Source: Streptomyces sp. AA1529
Lineage (GTDB): Bacteria > Actinomycetota > Actinomycetes > Streptomycetales > Streptomycetaceae
Reading direction: 5' to 3'
Assembly (NCBI RefSeq): GCF_000280905.1
Contig: NZ_ALAP01000056.1
Coordinates: 1-45,387, forward strand
Length of the DNA: 45,387 bases
Below are positions 16,140-27,418 of this stretch, piece by piece. The position numbers and the translations under genes were made by a program. Under the pieces are notes generated by a model. That model saw nothing but the letters and a program-made list of their open reading frames with translations, was not told the DNA's origin and did not search any database. The stretch's first letter is position 1. The number at the start of each line of letters is the position of its first letter.

Positions 16140-16550
16140 ATGGACATCAGCATTCACACCACCGTTCTCCCGCACGACGATCCGGATGCCTCGCTGGCCT
16201 TCTACCGCGACACCCTCGGCTTCGAGGTCCGCACCGACGTGGGCTCCGGGGCGATGCGCTGGATCACCGTCGGACCCGCGGACCAGCCGGGCACCTCCAT
16301 CCTCCTGGCACCTCCGGCCGCCGACCCCGGGATCACCGACGACGAGCGCCGGACCATCGCCGAGATGATGGCCAAGGGCACCTACGGCTGGATCCTGCTG
16401 GCCACCCGGGACCTGGACGGCACCTTCCAGAAGCTGCAGGAAGGCGACGCCGAGGTCGTCCAGGAGCCGACCGAGCAGCCCTACGGCGTCCGCGACTGCG
16501 CCTTCCGCGATCCGGCGGGCAACCAGATCCGCATCCGGGAAGTGCGCTGA
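16140..16550 (+). CDS. VOC (glyoxalase/bleomycin-resistance) family protein
   Basis: A 136-residue vicinal-oxygen-chelate protein with two beta-alpha-beta-beta-beta modules. The N-terminal half has TTVLPHDDPDASLAFYRDTLGFEVRTDVG. The C-terminal half has GWILLATRDLDGTFQKLQEGDAEVVQEPTEQPYGVRDCAFRDPAGNQIRI. The PYGVRDCAFRDPAGN ending is typical of VOC proteins. The start ATG 16140 was chosen; GTG 16131 in the same frame is possible. Members bind or modify small toxic molecules or antibiotics, often as metal-dependent thiol transferases. It sits between an AraC regulator and a UvrA-like gene, which suggests a resistance function (inference). Confidence 0.88.
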   Translation: MDISIHTTVLPHDDPDASLAFYRDTLGFEVRTDVGSGAMRWITVGPADQPGTSILLAPPAADPGITDDERRTIAEMMAKGTYGWILLATRDLDGTFQKLQEGDAEVVQEPTEQPYGVRDCAFRDPAGNQIRIREVR

Positions 16551-16688
16551 GCCTCACGCCGGCCGCGGGCGGCACCCGGTAAGCACGAGGGGCGGCACCG
16601 GACCGGCCGTGGCCTCACCACGCCGGTCCGACCGCACAGGCGAGGAATCCGCGGGCCGCACGGCACCGCGCGAAGAACGGGAGACAGG

Positions 16689-19100
<2,412 letters not shown>

Positions 19101-19135
19101 GCCGAGGCGCGCGGGCGGCACCGCCGCGACGCCCG

Positions 19136-21415
19136 TCAGCCGGCCGCCGGGCCCCGGCCGCCGGACGAGGGCACGAGGGTGCGGCCGTCCTCGCGCAGCG
19201 CCTCGGCAGTGGCGGTGCCGGTGATTCCTGCGACCGGACCCTGGTAGAGGAGCTGCCCGCCGTGCCGCCCGGGGCCGGGACCGAGGTCGATCAGCCAGTC
19301 GGCATGCCGGACGACATCGAGGTTGTGCTCGATCAGTACGACGGTGTGCCCCTGGTCCACCAGGCCGTCGAGGAGGGCCAGCAGGGTGTCGATGTCCTGC
19401 AGGTGCAGTCCGGTGGTGGGCTCGTCGAGGACGTAGAGGGCCGGACCGGCGGCGTCCCGGAGCTCCTTTACGATCTTCACCCGCTGGCACTCGCCGCCCG
19501 AGAGGGTGGTCAGCGGCTGGCCGAGCCGCAGATATCCCAGACCGACGTCGTCGAGGCGGCGGAGGGCGCGGACGATCGCGCGGTCCGGGAGCCGTTCGAC
19601 GGCCTCGTGGACGGTGAGGTCACCGATGTCGGCGATGGTCAGCCCGCCGACCGTGTACGCCAGCGCCTCGGGCGTGAACCGGCGCCCCTCGCAGGTCTCG
19701 CAGACCGTCTCCTGGTCCTCCAGGAAGGCGAGGTCGCCGGCGACGGTCCCCAGACCGTCGCAGCCGGCACAGCCGCCCCGGGAGTTGGAGCTGAACAGCG
19801 CTGCGTCGACGCGGTTGCGGCGGGCGAAGAGCGTGCGGACGGCGCCGGCGATCCCGGTGTAGGTGAGGGGCGTGGAGCGCCGGTTGCCGACGACCGGCCG
19901 CTGGTCGATCACCACGGCGTCGTGCCGGGCGACGAGTTCCTCCGCGAAGCTGGTCTTCCCCGAACCCGCCACGCCGGTGAGCACGGTCAGCACACCGGTG
20001 GGGATGTCGGCCGTCAGCTCGCGGAGGTTGTTGCGCGCGGCGCCGGCCACGGTGAGGTGACCGCGCGGGGTCCGCGGAGCGTCCTTGACCGGCCGGCGCC
20101 GCGCCAATGCGGCCGCCGTCGCGGTACCGGCCCGGCGCAGCGCCTCGAAGCCGCCCTGGTGGACGAGTGCGCCGCCCTGCTCCCCCGCGCCCGGGCCGAT
20201 CTCGACGACCTGGTCGGCGACGGCCATGACCGCGGGGTCGTGCTCGACCACCAGGACGCAGTTGCCCTTGTCCCGCAGCCGCCGGAGCAGCCCGGTCATG
20301 GCGGAGACGTCGTGGGGGTGCAGCCCTACGGTGGGCTCGTCGAAGACGTAGATCATCTCGGTGAGGCTGCTGCCCAGGTGCCTGAGGGTCTTGATCCGCT
20401 GCGCCTCGCCCCCGGAGAGCGTCGCGGTGCCGCGGCCGAGGTGCAGATAGCCGAGCCCGATGGCGGTCATCGCCCGGAGCCGCTCGGTGAGGGCGGAGAC
20501 GACCGGTGCCACCCGCGCCTCGGTCACCTCCCCCAGCAGTCCGACGAGTTCGGCGACCTCCATCCGGGCCAGCTCGCCGATGGTGCGGCCCAGCACCGTG
20601 GCCGACCGGCTCGCCTCGCACAGTCGGTCGCCGCGGCAGTCCGGGCAGACCTCGGAACGGGTGAACCGGGCGATCGTCTGCTTCTTGCGCTCGGACATCT
20701 CCTCGGAACCGCGCAGATGGATCCGCTCGAAGCGCTGCACCACGCCCTCGTAGCCCTCGGGCAGCCGGTCGGCGGGCGAGCCGGCGGCCGCCGTGCCGTA
20801 CAGCAGCGCGTCCCGCGCCGCCCGGTCCCAGTGGCACAGCGGCGTGTCGAGCGGGAACACCCCGATGTCGGCGAAGTGGGAGTACCAGTATCCGCCGGGG
20901 GCGAATCCGGGCAGCAGCACGGCGCCCTCGCGCAGCGACCGGTCGGGATCCACGAACCGGTCGACGGCGCTGGCCACCACGTCCCCCAGGCCGGAGCAGG
21001 TGGGGCACATCCCGGCCGGGTCGTTGAAGGAGAAGGCGGAGGACTCGCCGACGTACGGTGTGCTCGTCCGGGAGAACAGCAGGCGCAGAATGGTCCAGAT
21101 GTCGGTGACCGTGCCGACCGTGGAGCGGGCGTTCCCACCCAGCCGCCGCTGGTCGACCACCACGACGGGCGACAGCCCCTCGATGTGCGCGACCTCGGGA
21201 CGGTGCCACTTCGGCAGGCGGCTGCGGGTGTAGGGCGGACAGGTCTCGTTGAGCTGGTGTCCGGCCTCGGCCGCGAGGGTGTCGAACACCAGCGACGACT
21301 TGCCCGAGCCCGACACCCCCGCGAAGACCACGAGCCGCCCGCGGGGCACGTCGATGTCGAGGTCCTGCAGGTTGTGGGTACGGGCTCCCCGGATCCGGAT
21401 GGCGTGCTGCGTCAT
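19136..21415 (-). CDS. UvrA-like ABC ATPase (short UvrA paralogue), second copy
   Basis: A 759-residue tandem ABC ATPase, distinct in sequence from the convergent gene that ends 35 nt away. Domain I: GVSGSGKSSLVFDTLAAE, CPTCSGLGDVV, VCPDCRGDRLCEASRSATVLG, LSGGEAQRIKTLRHLGSSL and VFDEPTVGLHPHDV. Domain II: GVAGSGKTSFAEELV, CAGCDGLG, CETCEGRRFTPEAL, LSGGECQRVKIVKEL, VLDEPTTGLHLQDI. As in the first copy, the UvrB-interaction domain is reduced. The ATG at 21415 opens a 62-bp divergent promoter region shared with a WYL regulator. It probably acts independently of UvrBC on particular adducts or drug complexes; this function is inferred from the family. Confidence 0.9.
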   Translation of the reverse strand: MTQHAIRIRGARTHNLQDLDIDVPRGRLVVFAGVSGSGKSSLVFDTLAAEAGHQLNETCPPYTRSRLPKWHRPEVAHIEGLSPVVVVDQRRLGGNARSTVGTVTDIWTILRLLFSRTSTPYVGESSAFSFNDPAGMCPTCSGLGDVVASAVDRFVDPDRSLREGAVLLPGFAPGGYWYSHFADIGVFPLDTPLCHWDRAARDALLYGTAAAGSPADRLPEGYEGVVQRFERIHLRGSEEMSERKKQTIARFTRSEVCPDCRGDRLCEASRSATVLGRTIGELARMEVAELVGLLGEVTEARVAPVVSALTERLRAMTAIGLGYLHLGRGTATLSGGEAQRIKTLRHLGSSLTEMIYVFDEPTVGLHPHDVSAMTGLLRRLRDKGNCVLVVEHDPAVMAVADQVVEIGPGAGEQGGALVHQGGFEALRRAGTATAAALARRRPVKDAPRTPRGHLTVAGAARNNLRELTADIPTGVLTVLTGVAGSGKTSFAEELVARHDAVVIDQRPVVGNRRSTPLTYTGIAGAVRTLFARRNRVDAALFSSNSRGGCAGCDGLGTVAGDLAFLEDQETVCETCEGRRFTPEALAYTVGGLTIADIGDLTVHEAVERLPDRAIVRALRRLDDVGLGYLRLGQPLTTLSGGECQRVKIVKELRDAAGPALYVLDEPTTGLHLQDIDTLLALLDGLVDQGHTVVLIEHNLDVVRHADWLIDLGPGPGRHGGQLLYQGPVAGITGTATAEALREDGRTLVPSSGGRGPAAG

Positions 21416-21437
21416 GAGCGGGACCCTAGGACAGGAT

Positions 21438-21456
21438 GCGGCCGGAATCCGGCCGC
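21438..21456. promoter_or_regulatory. Inverted repeat in the divergent uvrA-like / WYL promoter
   Basis: GCGGCCGGA-A-TCCGGCCGC, perfect 9-bp arms. It sits within the 62-bp region between two divergent starts, where a regulator could control both genes. Candidate binding site of the WYL protein (inference). Confidence 0.55.
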
Positions 21457-21477
21457 GAATTCTGCGAGACTGCCGCC

Positions 21478-22509
21478 GTGGCAGACGTCATGCACCGGGT
21501 TCTCGCGCTGCTCGCGGTCCTGCAGTCGGGCCGGAGCTTCAGCGGTGCGGAACTGGCGGCGCGGCTGGACGTCCCTCCGCGCACTCTGCGGCGCGACATC
21601 GGCCGCCTCCGCGGCTACGGGTATCCGGTCGAGACCCGGCCGGGCCCGGGCGGCCACTACCGGCTCGCGGCCGGGCGGGCGATGCCTCCGCTGCTGCTCG
21701 ACGACGACGAGGCCGTCGCCACCCTGCTGGGCCTGGCGGCCCTCGGCTCGACCGGCAGCGCGAGCGAGGGAAGCATCGACCGGGCCGCGGTCCGCGCCTA
21801 CGGGAAGGTGGACCAGTACCTGCCCAAGCGGCTGCGCCCCCGCGCCGCGGCGCTGCGCGCGAGCCTGGAGACCGCGCCCACTCCCGCGCCGAGCACCAGC
21901 GCGGAGACGGTCGGCAGAATCGCCGGGGCGATCGCACAGGAGCACACCGTCACCTTCCGCTATGCGGGGGCGGACGGAGCGGCCACCACGCGCCTGGTCG
22001 AGCCGCACCGTCACCTCCACCTGCACCAGCGCTGGTATCTGCTGGGGTGGGACGTCGACAAGCGGGACTGGCGGACCTTCCGCCTCGACCGGCTCGCCGA
22101 ACTCCGGGTGACCGGCCGGACCTTCTCCCCGCGGCCGCTGCCGGCCGGCACCGGCGTCGACCACCTCCGCGCGGGCATCAACCGGCACCGGCGGCGCGTG
22201 GTGCTGACCGTCGATGCTCCGGTACCGGCGGTGGCCGACGCGTTCCACCGTCAGGACGTCGTCCTCAGCACGGTCGCCGGGGGTGCGACCCGGGCCGAAC
22301 TCGCCCTCGACTCCTGGCAGTGGCTGCTGCCCGGACTCGCCTTCCTCGGCGCCGACTTCACCGTCGAGGAGCCCGAGGAGTTCCGCACCGCGCTGCGGGG
22401 CTTCGCCGCCCGCCTCGGCCGCGCCGCACCCGCTCCGTCGCCCGACGGCCGGGAGGAACCCGGCCCCGGCGGCCCGCCCGGCGCGGGGAGCGCGGCACCG
22501 GGGGCGTAG
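21478..22509 (+). CDS. WYL-domain HTH transcriptional regulator (YafY/PafC type)
   Basis: A 343-residue regulator. N-terminal winged helix (about residues 1-60, with LAVLQSGRSFSGAELAARLDVPPRTLRRDIGRLRGYG), then a WYL domain (about 140-215) with TVTFRYAGADG, LVEPHRHLHLHQRWYLLGWDVDKRDWRTFRLDR, which carries the family W-Y-L core and the DWRTFRLDR segment. A WCX-type C-terminal domain ends near EEPEEFRTALRGF. WYL domains sense nucleic acids or damage-related ligands. Start GTG 21478 (or ATG 21490); the usual ribosome site is lacking, so leaderless translation is possible. Divergent pairing with a UvrA-like gene fits a damage- or drug-responsive switch. Confidence 0.9.
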   Translation: MADVMHRVLALLAVLQSGRSFSGAELAARLDVPPRTLRRDIGRLRGYGYPVETRPGPGGHYRLAAGRAMPPLLLDDDEAVATLLGLAALGSTGSASEGSIDRAAVRAYGKVDQYLPKRLRPRAAALRASLETAPTPAPSTSAETVGRIAGAIAQEHTVTFRYAGADGAATTRLVEPHRHLHLHQRWYLLGWDVDKRDWRTFRLDRLAELRVTGRTFSPRPLPAGTGVDHLRAGINRHRRRVVLTVDAPVPAVADAFHRQDVVLSTVAGGATRAELALDSWQWLLPGLAFLGADFTVEEPEEFRTALRGFAARLGRAAPAPSPDGREEPGPGGPPGAGSAAPGA

Positions 22510-22517
22510 TCGTTGTA

Positions 22518-22536
22518 CTCGCCGGACTCCGGCGAG
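22518..22536 (+). terminator. Hairpin after the WYL gene
   Basis: CTCGCCGGA-C-TCCGGCGAG, 9-bp perfect arms, starts 9 nt after the stop at 22509. A probable terminator before the membrane protein gene at 22659. Confidence 0.6.
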
Positions 22537-22658
22537 AGCGGCCCTGCCCGTTCATCCCGTGCTTCTTGTGGGTTGCAGAGCAGGAGAGCGCTTCACCCCC
22601 CCCTTGGATCACGCCGGTGTGCCTAGGTGCATGATGTTCCTGGACATAGGGGGGACGC

Positions 22659-23663
22659 ATGACGCAGACCGCGCCGTCGAAATGGGGGCTGACACCGCCG
22701 GGGGCTCCTGGGAATCCGGGTGTGCCGCCGCAGGGGTTCCTGCCCGCGCGGCCTCCGGACGGCGGGAACGCTGCGGTGTTCACCGTCGGGGCTGTGGCAA
22801 TCGGGGCTGAGACCGTGATCGCCACGCTGGTCGCCGTCCTGTACAGCTTGCAGTCCGAGTACCACGGAGGCGAAGGCGGCCTGGGATGGCTGTCCGGCAC
22901 CATATTCGCGCTCGTGCTGCTGGCAGTCATTTCGGTGATCGCAGGGCTGGCCGCTTCGGCGACGGCGGTGCTTCCCCTGGTCCTTCTCGGGCGTGCGGTC
23001 GCCCGTCGTACGGGGCGGCGCGACAGCTGGCAGCTCACCCTGGCCACTGTGGCGGTCGTGGCCGCCGCCCTGGCGCTGCTCATCGGCTCCTGCATGCTCC
23101 TGGCCGGCTTCGGCGGCCCCGGCGACCTGCTCGTCCATCCCGTCCTTGCCCTCAGCCTCATCGTCGGGCTGGCACCCGCGACCCTGTGCGCCAGGGCTGC
23201 GGGGAACCCCGGAAAGCCCGGGGCCCGGTGGCGGGTGCTCGGGGGCGTGGCGCTGGGCGGTCTGGGGCTGCTCGCGGTGACGCTTGCGGTCGGGGTCGCG
23301 GCGTACAGTTCGGGGATCCTCAAGATCTACGAACCGCCCCGGCTCGCAGAAGCCGACATGGTCGGCACCTGGACGGACGGCGACGGCGGAAGCCTCCGCT
23401 TCGAGGCGGACGGCACGGTGACGGCGAAGGGCGTCACCGAGTACGAAGCCACGGGTGAGCAGTCCGGTGCCTCCAACTGCACCGGGAAATGGCAGCTGAC
23501 CGAGAACGACGGTGTCGGTCGGCCGTTCGAGCTCAGCATCGCGGACTGCGAGAGCCTGTCCTCCGGCTGGAACATCGGCGGTACGGAGGAACACCCGACG
23601 GTCTTCACCTGGATCGGCGAGCCGGATTCGGGTGAGCGGTACATCCTCACGCGGCAGCGGTAA
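22659..23663 (+). CDS. Membrane protein with C-terminal lipocalin-like/beta domain
   Basis: A 334-residue protein of unknown function. A Pro/Gly-rich N-terminus (about 35 residues) is followed by hydrophobic segments near residues 40-65, 75-100, 125-150, 155-175 and 195-215, giving about five membrane helices. The last 110 residues form a soluble domain that starts MVGTWTDGDGGSLRFEADGTVTAKG and ends FTWIGEPDSGERYIL. A W-x-D-G start with repeated short strands is seen in many lipocalin-like domains of actinomycetes that face outside. Its two Cys (in ASNCTGKWQ and IADCESL) could form a disulfide. ATG 22659 follows a G-rich ribosome site. No function can be assigned. Confidence 0.75.
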   Translation: MTQTAPSKWGLTPPGAPGNPGVPPQGFLPARPPDGGNAAVFTVGAVAIGAETVIATLVAVLYSLQSEYHGGEGGLGWLSGTIFALVLLAVISVIAGLAASATAVLPLVLLGRAVARRTGRRDSWQLTLATVAVVAAALALLIGSCMLLAGFGGPGDLLVHPVLALSLIVGLAPATLCARAAGNPGKPGARWRVLGGVALGGLGLLAVTLAVGVAAYSSGILKIYEPPRLAEADMVGTWTDGDGGSLRFEADGTVTAKGVTEYEATGEQSGASNCTGKWQLTENDGVGRPFELSIADCESLSSGWNIGGTEEHPTVFTWIGEPDSGERYILTRQR

Positions 23664-23856
23664 GCCATCCGGTGCCGAGGGCTCGGGCCTGGCCGGGTGC
23701 AGGTGTGCGCTCATGCCGCCCTCGATCCGTAGCTTCCACCGCCACATGGGTCCCAGCCGACTGCCCCGAAGCTACGCCATAAGCACCACGCAGCACGCCT
23801 TCCGCCCTGCCGCCACATCATCAGGCGACGACAGAACCTGTCGAAGGCTCACGAAC

Positions 23857-24096
23857 CGGCTTCTCAGTGTGCGCTATGAGCTTCTCGCTCTGGCGGAGGG
23901 GTTCCACGTCAGCACGCACACCATGCATCGCCGGTTCGGCTGTGCGGCCGGTGCGTCACCTCTGGCCCGCCTTCAGGCGGCCGGTGTCCGCCGGGCGAAG
24001 CTCTTGCCGGAAACGACCCAGCGGCCAGTCGCGAGCATCGTCGAATATGCCGGATACCGTGACGCCGGTACATTCAGCAGCGTTTCCACCCGATAG
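23857..24096 (+). pseudogene. Remnant of an AraC/GlxA-type regulator (C-terminal HTH)
   Basis: In one forward frame the translation LAEGFHVSTHTMHRRFGCAAGASPL, then VRRAKLLPETTQRPVASIVEYAGYRDAGTFSS, lines up with the two HTH motifs of GlxA-like AraC regulators (typical members: HVSPRTLHRRF, then RRAQELLETT, then VGF and FRDRF). The N-terminal ligand domain is missing and the frame stops before the end of the second HTH; key positions such as the Gly-Phe turn are altered. No start with a ribosome site precedes it. This looks like a decayed gene piece, not an expressed protein. Confidence 0.65.
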
Positions 24097-24271
24097 GCCG
24101 GGCAGCGGCCGCGTGAGCGCTGTGTTCCAACGCAGCCACGGGGATCACCTCGCGCCCGTCGCGCGAGACCTGACTCGGAAGGCCCCGACTCCATCCGGAC
24201 GGCCGCCCGCCCAACCGAGGCCCGATTCTCAGCCGCGGCGGAGAGTGAACCGACGCCGACACGTGGTGCAG

Positions 24272-25141
24272 TCAAGAAGGCGGCCGCTGCCCGGATCGAC
24301 TCGGCGGTGCCCCCGTCTCGAGGAGGAAGGAGGTGATCTCCTGCGCGAGTTCTTCGGGCTGGTCCTCGGGGACGAGCGTGGACGAGTTCGCGATCTCGAT
24401 CAGCCTTCCCCGTGGGTACAGTTCCGCCAGCCTGTATCCGTGCTCCCGCGGCATCAGCCTGTCCTCGGTCGCCCACACGACGAGCACCGGTCGCTCGTAC
24501 TCCCTCAGCCGCTCGGCCCAGTCGAGCAATGTCCTGCGATCCGGGGTTGAGGTGGCGAACTTGGCAAAGTCCCTACGGATGGCTCGGCTTCCTCTGGCGG
24601 GAGCGAACCATTCATCCATGAGATCGTCCGGAATTCCTTGTACGCTCATACCGCCATACCCGTTACGGGCCTTCCGGAAGGCAGATACGCCCATGAGACG
24701 AACCGTGAGCCAAACCCCGCCGGGCGCTCTGCATACGGCAGCCGCCGCCTTCGCCGGCCCAGGGGGGAAGTTGTCGAATGCCTCACAGGCCACCAGAACC
24801 ATCCGAGCGACTCGGTGCCCTCCCTCCTCCAGAACCAGGAATTGTCCTCCACCCCAGTCATTGAGAATGAGCGTGCAGTCCTGAAGATCCAGGTCCTCCA
24901 GGAATTCCCCGAGGAGTCGGGCCAGACCGCGGTGGCTCAAATCGGCATCGGACCTCATGGGCTGGCGATGCCCCCCGAGCGGCAAGGTGGGCAGGACGCA
25001 GCGGTACCCCTCCAGCAGAGGAACCACTTTACGCCACTGCTTTTCATTCATCGGCATACCGTGAGCGAACACCAGAACCGGCCCGTCCCCACCGGTGTCC
25101 TGATAATCGATCACTCCAGCTGAGAGCTCGACCTGCGGCAC
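24272..25141 (-). CDS. Alpha/beta hydrolase, haloalkane dehalogenase-like nucleophile
   Basis: A 289-residue alpha/beta-hydrolase fold protein. HGMPMNEKQW (from residue 27) is the oxyanion region. The nucleophile elbow reads LILNDWGGGQFL, with Asp95 in the DWGG context seen in haloalkane dehalogenases and epoxide hydrolases instead of a Ser. The acid candidate is in VVWATEDRLMP. The usual C-terminal His is not in place: the segment reads NSSTLVPEDQPEELAQEI, where H is expected before the LVPED-type motif. Catalysis is therefore uncertain. By eye the gene has more A/T than its neighbours, and it lies between two decayed genes, so it was probably acquired horizontally. Confidence 0.8.
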   Translation of the reverse strand: MPQVELSAGVIDYQDTGGDGPVLVFAHGMPMNEKQWRKVVPLLEGYRCVLPTLPLGGHRQPMRSDADLSHRGLARLLGEFLEDLDLQDCTLILNDWGGGQFLVLEEGGHRVARMVLVACEAFDNFPPGPAKAAAAVCRAPGGVWLTVRLMGVSAFRKARNGYGGMSVQGIPDDLMDEWFAPARGSRAIRRDFAKFATSTPDRRTLLDWAERLREYERPVLVVWATEDRLMPREHGYRLAELYPRGRLIEIANSSTLVPEDQPEELAQEITSFLLETGAPPSRSGQRPPS

Positions 25142-25276
25142 GAGATCACCTCACCGGTTCTGGATAGTTTGCGTCACGGTCGGCCACGCGCTCAGCTGAA
25201 GGAACTCACCGGACGACTCTCACCGCAAGGTCATCCGCTGGACCGGAGGCTTCACGTCGGTCAACCATGGTGCCAT

Positions 25277-25432
25277 GGCCATGACCCCCGCCACGTGGTG
25301 GAGTTCGCGGCCCGGCTGCCGGCCGCGCACCGCCGCCGGATCGGCGCCCCGAAGCGCTCCCGGGCGCCGGGGCCGTTCCGGCAGGCCGTGTTCGTGTTGC
25401 GCTGGTTCCGACTGCTGCGGCAGCACGAGAAA
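25277..25432 (+). pseudogene. Fragment of an IS transposase (N-terminal part)
   Basis: One forward frame encodes HVVEFAARLPAAHRRRIGAP, then KRSRAPGPFRQAVFVLRWFR, which closely resembles the beginning of IS5/IS112-type transposases of Streptomyces (AAHRRRRGT, RALGPFRQAVLVLRWFR). After this the match stops at about LLRQHEK; the HTH (normally ISRATAYRYLHEGID) and the DDE domain are gone. No terminal inverted repeats could be found. It is a remnant of a mobile element. The rest of the 25142-25568 gap holds nothing recognisable. Confidence 0.65.
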
Positions 25433-25568
25433 ACACCCGGTATTCAGCCGCCGGTGCCCTGCGCCGCTTGTGCCGACAGCACACGGGTGGAGCCGGGGAG
25501 CGGAACGCTCGCAGTCCGCCTGCGCCGTGAGCCACCGCCGGCGGCGGGCGGGCGTCGGACCGGCCGGG

Positions 25569-26603
25569 TCAGCGAGGAGCGGGTACGGACGCGGACTCGG
25601 GACTGCCGTCGTTGTCGCCGCGCACCCAGACGGTCCGCTGCGGGAAGGGAATGTCGACCCCGGCGGCCTCCAGCGCCTCCTTGACCCGGCGGCGCAGCTC
25701 GCGGGTGACGCCCCACTGCTTGAGCGGGGCCGTCTTGACGGCGATGCGCACGAGCACACCGTCGGCGTCCAGGGACTGCACGCCCCAGACGGAGGGGTCC
25801 TCCAGGAGCATGCCCTCGAAGCGGGGGTCCTCGCGCATCTCCCGACCGGCGGTCTCCAGGACGCTGCAGACGGTGTCGAGGTTGGACTCGTAGGCCACGG
25901 AGACGTCCAGGACCGCGCGGGCCCACTCCTGGCTGTCGTTGCGGACCCGCAGGATCTCGCCGTTGCGGATGTGCCACAGGCCGCCGTTGAGGTCACGGAT
26001 CTGGGTGAGCCGCAGGCCGACATGCTCGACCTCGCCGATGGCCTCGCCCAGGTCCACCGAGTCGCCCACTCCGTACTGGTCCTCCAGCATGATCAGCATG
26101 CCGGACAGGTAGTCGGCCACCAGACTCTGCGCGCCGAAACCGATCGCCAGGCCCACCACACCGGCGCTGGCCAGCAGCGGGCCGAGCGCGATGCCGACCT
26201 GGTCGAGCACCATCGCCGCGCCCATGACTCCGACGACGACGGTGACGATGCTGCTCAGTACCGACCCGATCGTCCTGGCCCGCTGCTCGCGCCGCTCCTG
26301 GGCCCGGGACCGGTCCCGCTGCAGCACTGCCGGACCCCGGCCGGACGGGCGCCCTCCGGCCTCCCGCTCCTCGGACGGCTCCAGGATGCGCTTCACCACG
26401 TGCTTGATGCCCTTCTTGGCCAGCACGCGGACTATTGCCATGGCGACGACGATGAGCAGGATGCGCAACGGCACGCCCACGAGCGTGTCCACGTTGTCGC
26501 GCAGCCAGTCCGGGGCGGTCATGGCCTGTTGCATGTCACCACTGAGCAGGTAGGACGCCGACGGGTCGGGAAGTGACACGGGAAGGACTGCTCCGCTCTT
26601 CAT
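25569..26603 (-). CDS. MscS-type mechanosensitive ion channel
   Basis: A 344-residue protein. ATG 26603 is used; GTG 26579 is an alternative and the frame is open further upstream, so the start is uncertain. One membrane helix (VPLRILLIVVAMAIVRVL), then a charged cytoplasmic loop, then a helix pair ending in the pore helix VVGLAIGFGAQSLVADYLSGMLIMLEDQYGVGDSV. The A/G-rich pore helix and the beta domain that follows (HVGLRLTQIRDLNGGLWHIRNGEILRVRN) are the hallmark of MscS. The C-terminal part (about 230-340) forms the alpha/beta cage. Opens under membrane tension to release solutes during osmotic downshock. Confidence 0.9.
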   Translation of the reverse strand: MKSGAVLPVSLPDPSASYLLSGDMQQAMTAPDWLRDNVDTLVGVPLRILLIVVAMAIVRVLAKKGIKHVVKRILEPSEEREAGGRPSGRGPAVLQRDRSRAQERREQRARTIGSVLSSIVTVVVGVMGAAMVLDQVGIALGPLLASAGVVGLAIGFGAQSLVADYLSGMLIMLEDQYGVGDSVDLGEAIGEVEHVGLRLTQIRDLNGGLWHIRNGEILRVRNDSQEWARAVLDVSVAYESNLDTVCSVLETAGREMREDPRFEGMLLEDPSVWGVQSLDADGVLVRIAVKTAPLKQWGVTRELRRRVKEALEAAGVDIPFPQRTVWVRGDNDGSPESASVPAPR

Positions 26604-26821
26604 CGACAGCTGTATTTCCGCCGGCGACCGTAGCCGGGATTCGACGACCGGGTCAAAACCGTGAAGACCGGACGTGAGCGACGTGAACGTCATGCACGGA
26701 TCCGAGAATCCCGGCCGAACTCGGGGCCGGCGCACGGAATGCACTTTCCCGCCCGGGCCGGAGCGCCGCTCCGGCTCTCCCTTTTCCGGCGCCCCGGGCG
26801 TGCGCGGCTTTCGAACCGTCT

Positions 26822-27322
26822 ATGGACGTGCGCTCCGACAGGTTCCGGGACCCGCTCAGCACCGAGTACGACTTCATCGGTTCGATCGTCGTGCGATGCC
26901 CCGGCTGCCCGAAAACCGCCCGGGTCGTTCCGCTCCCCGGGGCCGGCGACTCCGGGGAGCGGATGCTGTTCAGGCGGCGACGACTGGTCTGCCGCGGCTG
27001 CGGACTGTCGCGGGAGTGGAGGGGCCGCCTCCTCGCCCTCCCCCGCGGCACGGCCGGGCCCGTGACGGATCCCTACTTCGGTCTGCCGCTGTTGCTCCGG
27101 GCGGAGACCCGGCACGGATGGTTGTGGGCGTACGACCTGGAGCATCTCGACCTGATCCGCCGGTTCGTGCGGGCATCGGTGCGGGAGCGGGCGCCCTGGT
27201 ACGAGCCCGGGCCGCGGTTGACCCTGGTGGCCCGTCTTCCGGCATGGATCAAGAGGGCGAAGAACCGGGACGGGATCCTGCGTGCCGTCGCTCGGATACC
27301 CGCCTCGTCGGTCGCTGCCTGA
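26822..27322 (+). CDS. Zinc-ribbon protein of unknown function
   Basis: A 166-residue protein. Two CxxC knuckles, CPGC (about residues 26-29) and CRGC (about 57-60), are spaced 30 residues apart and should bind one zinc ion. Between them is a basic segment (RMLFRRRRLV). After them come DPYFGLPLLLRAETRHGWLWAYDLEHLDLIRRFVRASVRERAPWY and a basic tail (RLPAWIKRAKNRDGILRAVARIPASS). Similar proteins with a LWAYN/D-type block are common in Streptomyces, and none has a known function to my knowledge. ATG 26822 (or an internal start) is not well supported by a ribosome site. Confidence 0.65.
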   Translation: MDVRSDRFRDPLSTEYDFIGSIVVRCPGCPKTARVVPLPGAGDSGERMLFRRRRLVCRGCGLSREWRGRLLALPRGTAGPVTDPYFGLPLLLRAETRHGWLWAYDLEHLDLIRRFVRASVRERAPWYEPGPRLTLVARLPAWIKRAKNRDGILRAVARIPASSVAA

Positions 27323-27418
27323 ACCGCACGCCCGGTCCGGCCGTCCGCATCCCCGCTCCGGCCGCGCGGCGAGCCGGTCGGTGGCCCGCCTGCGCGTCAC
27401 GGCACGCACCCGTCGGAG

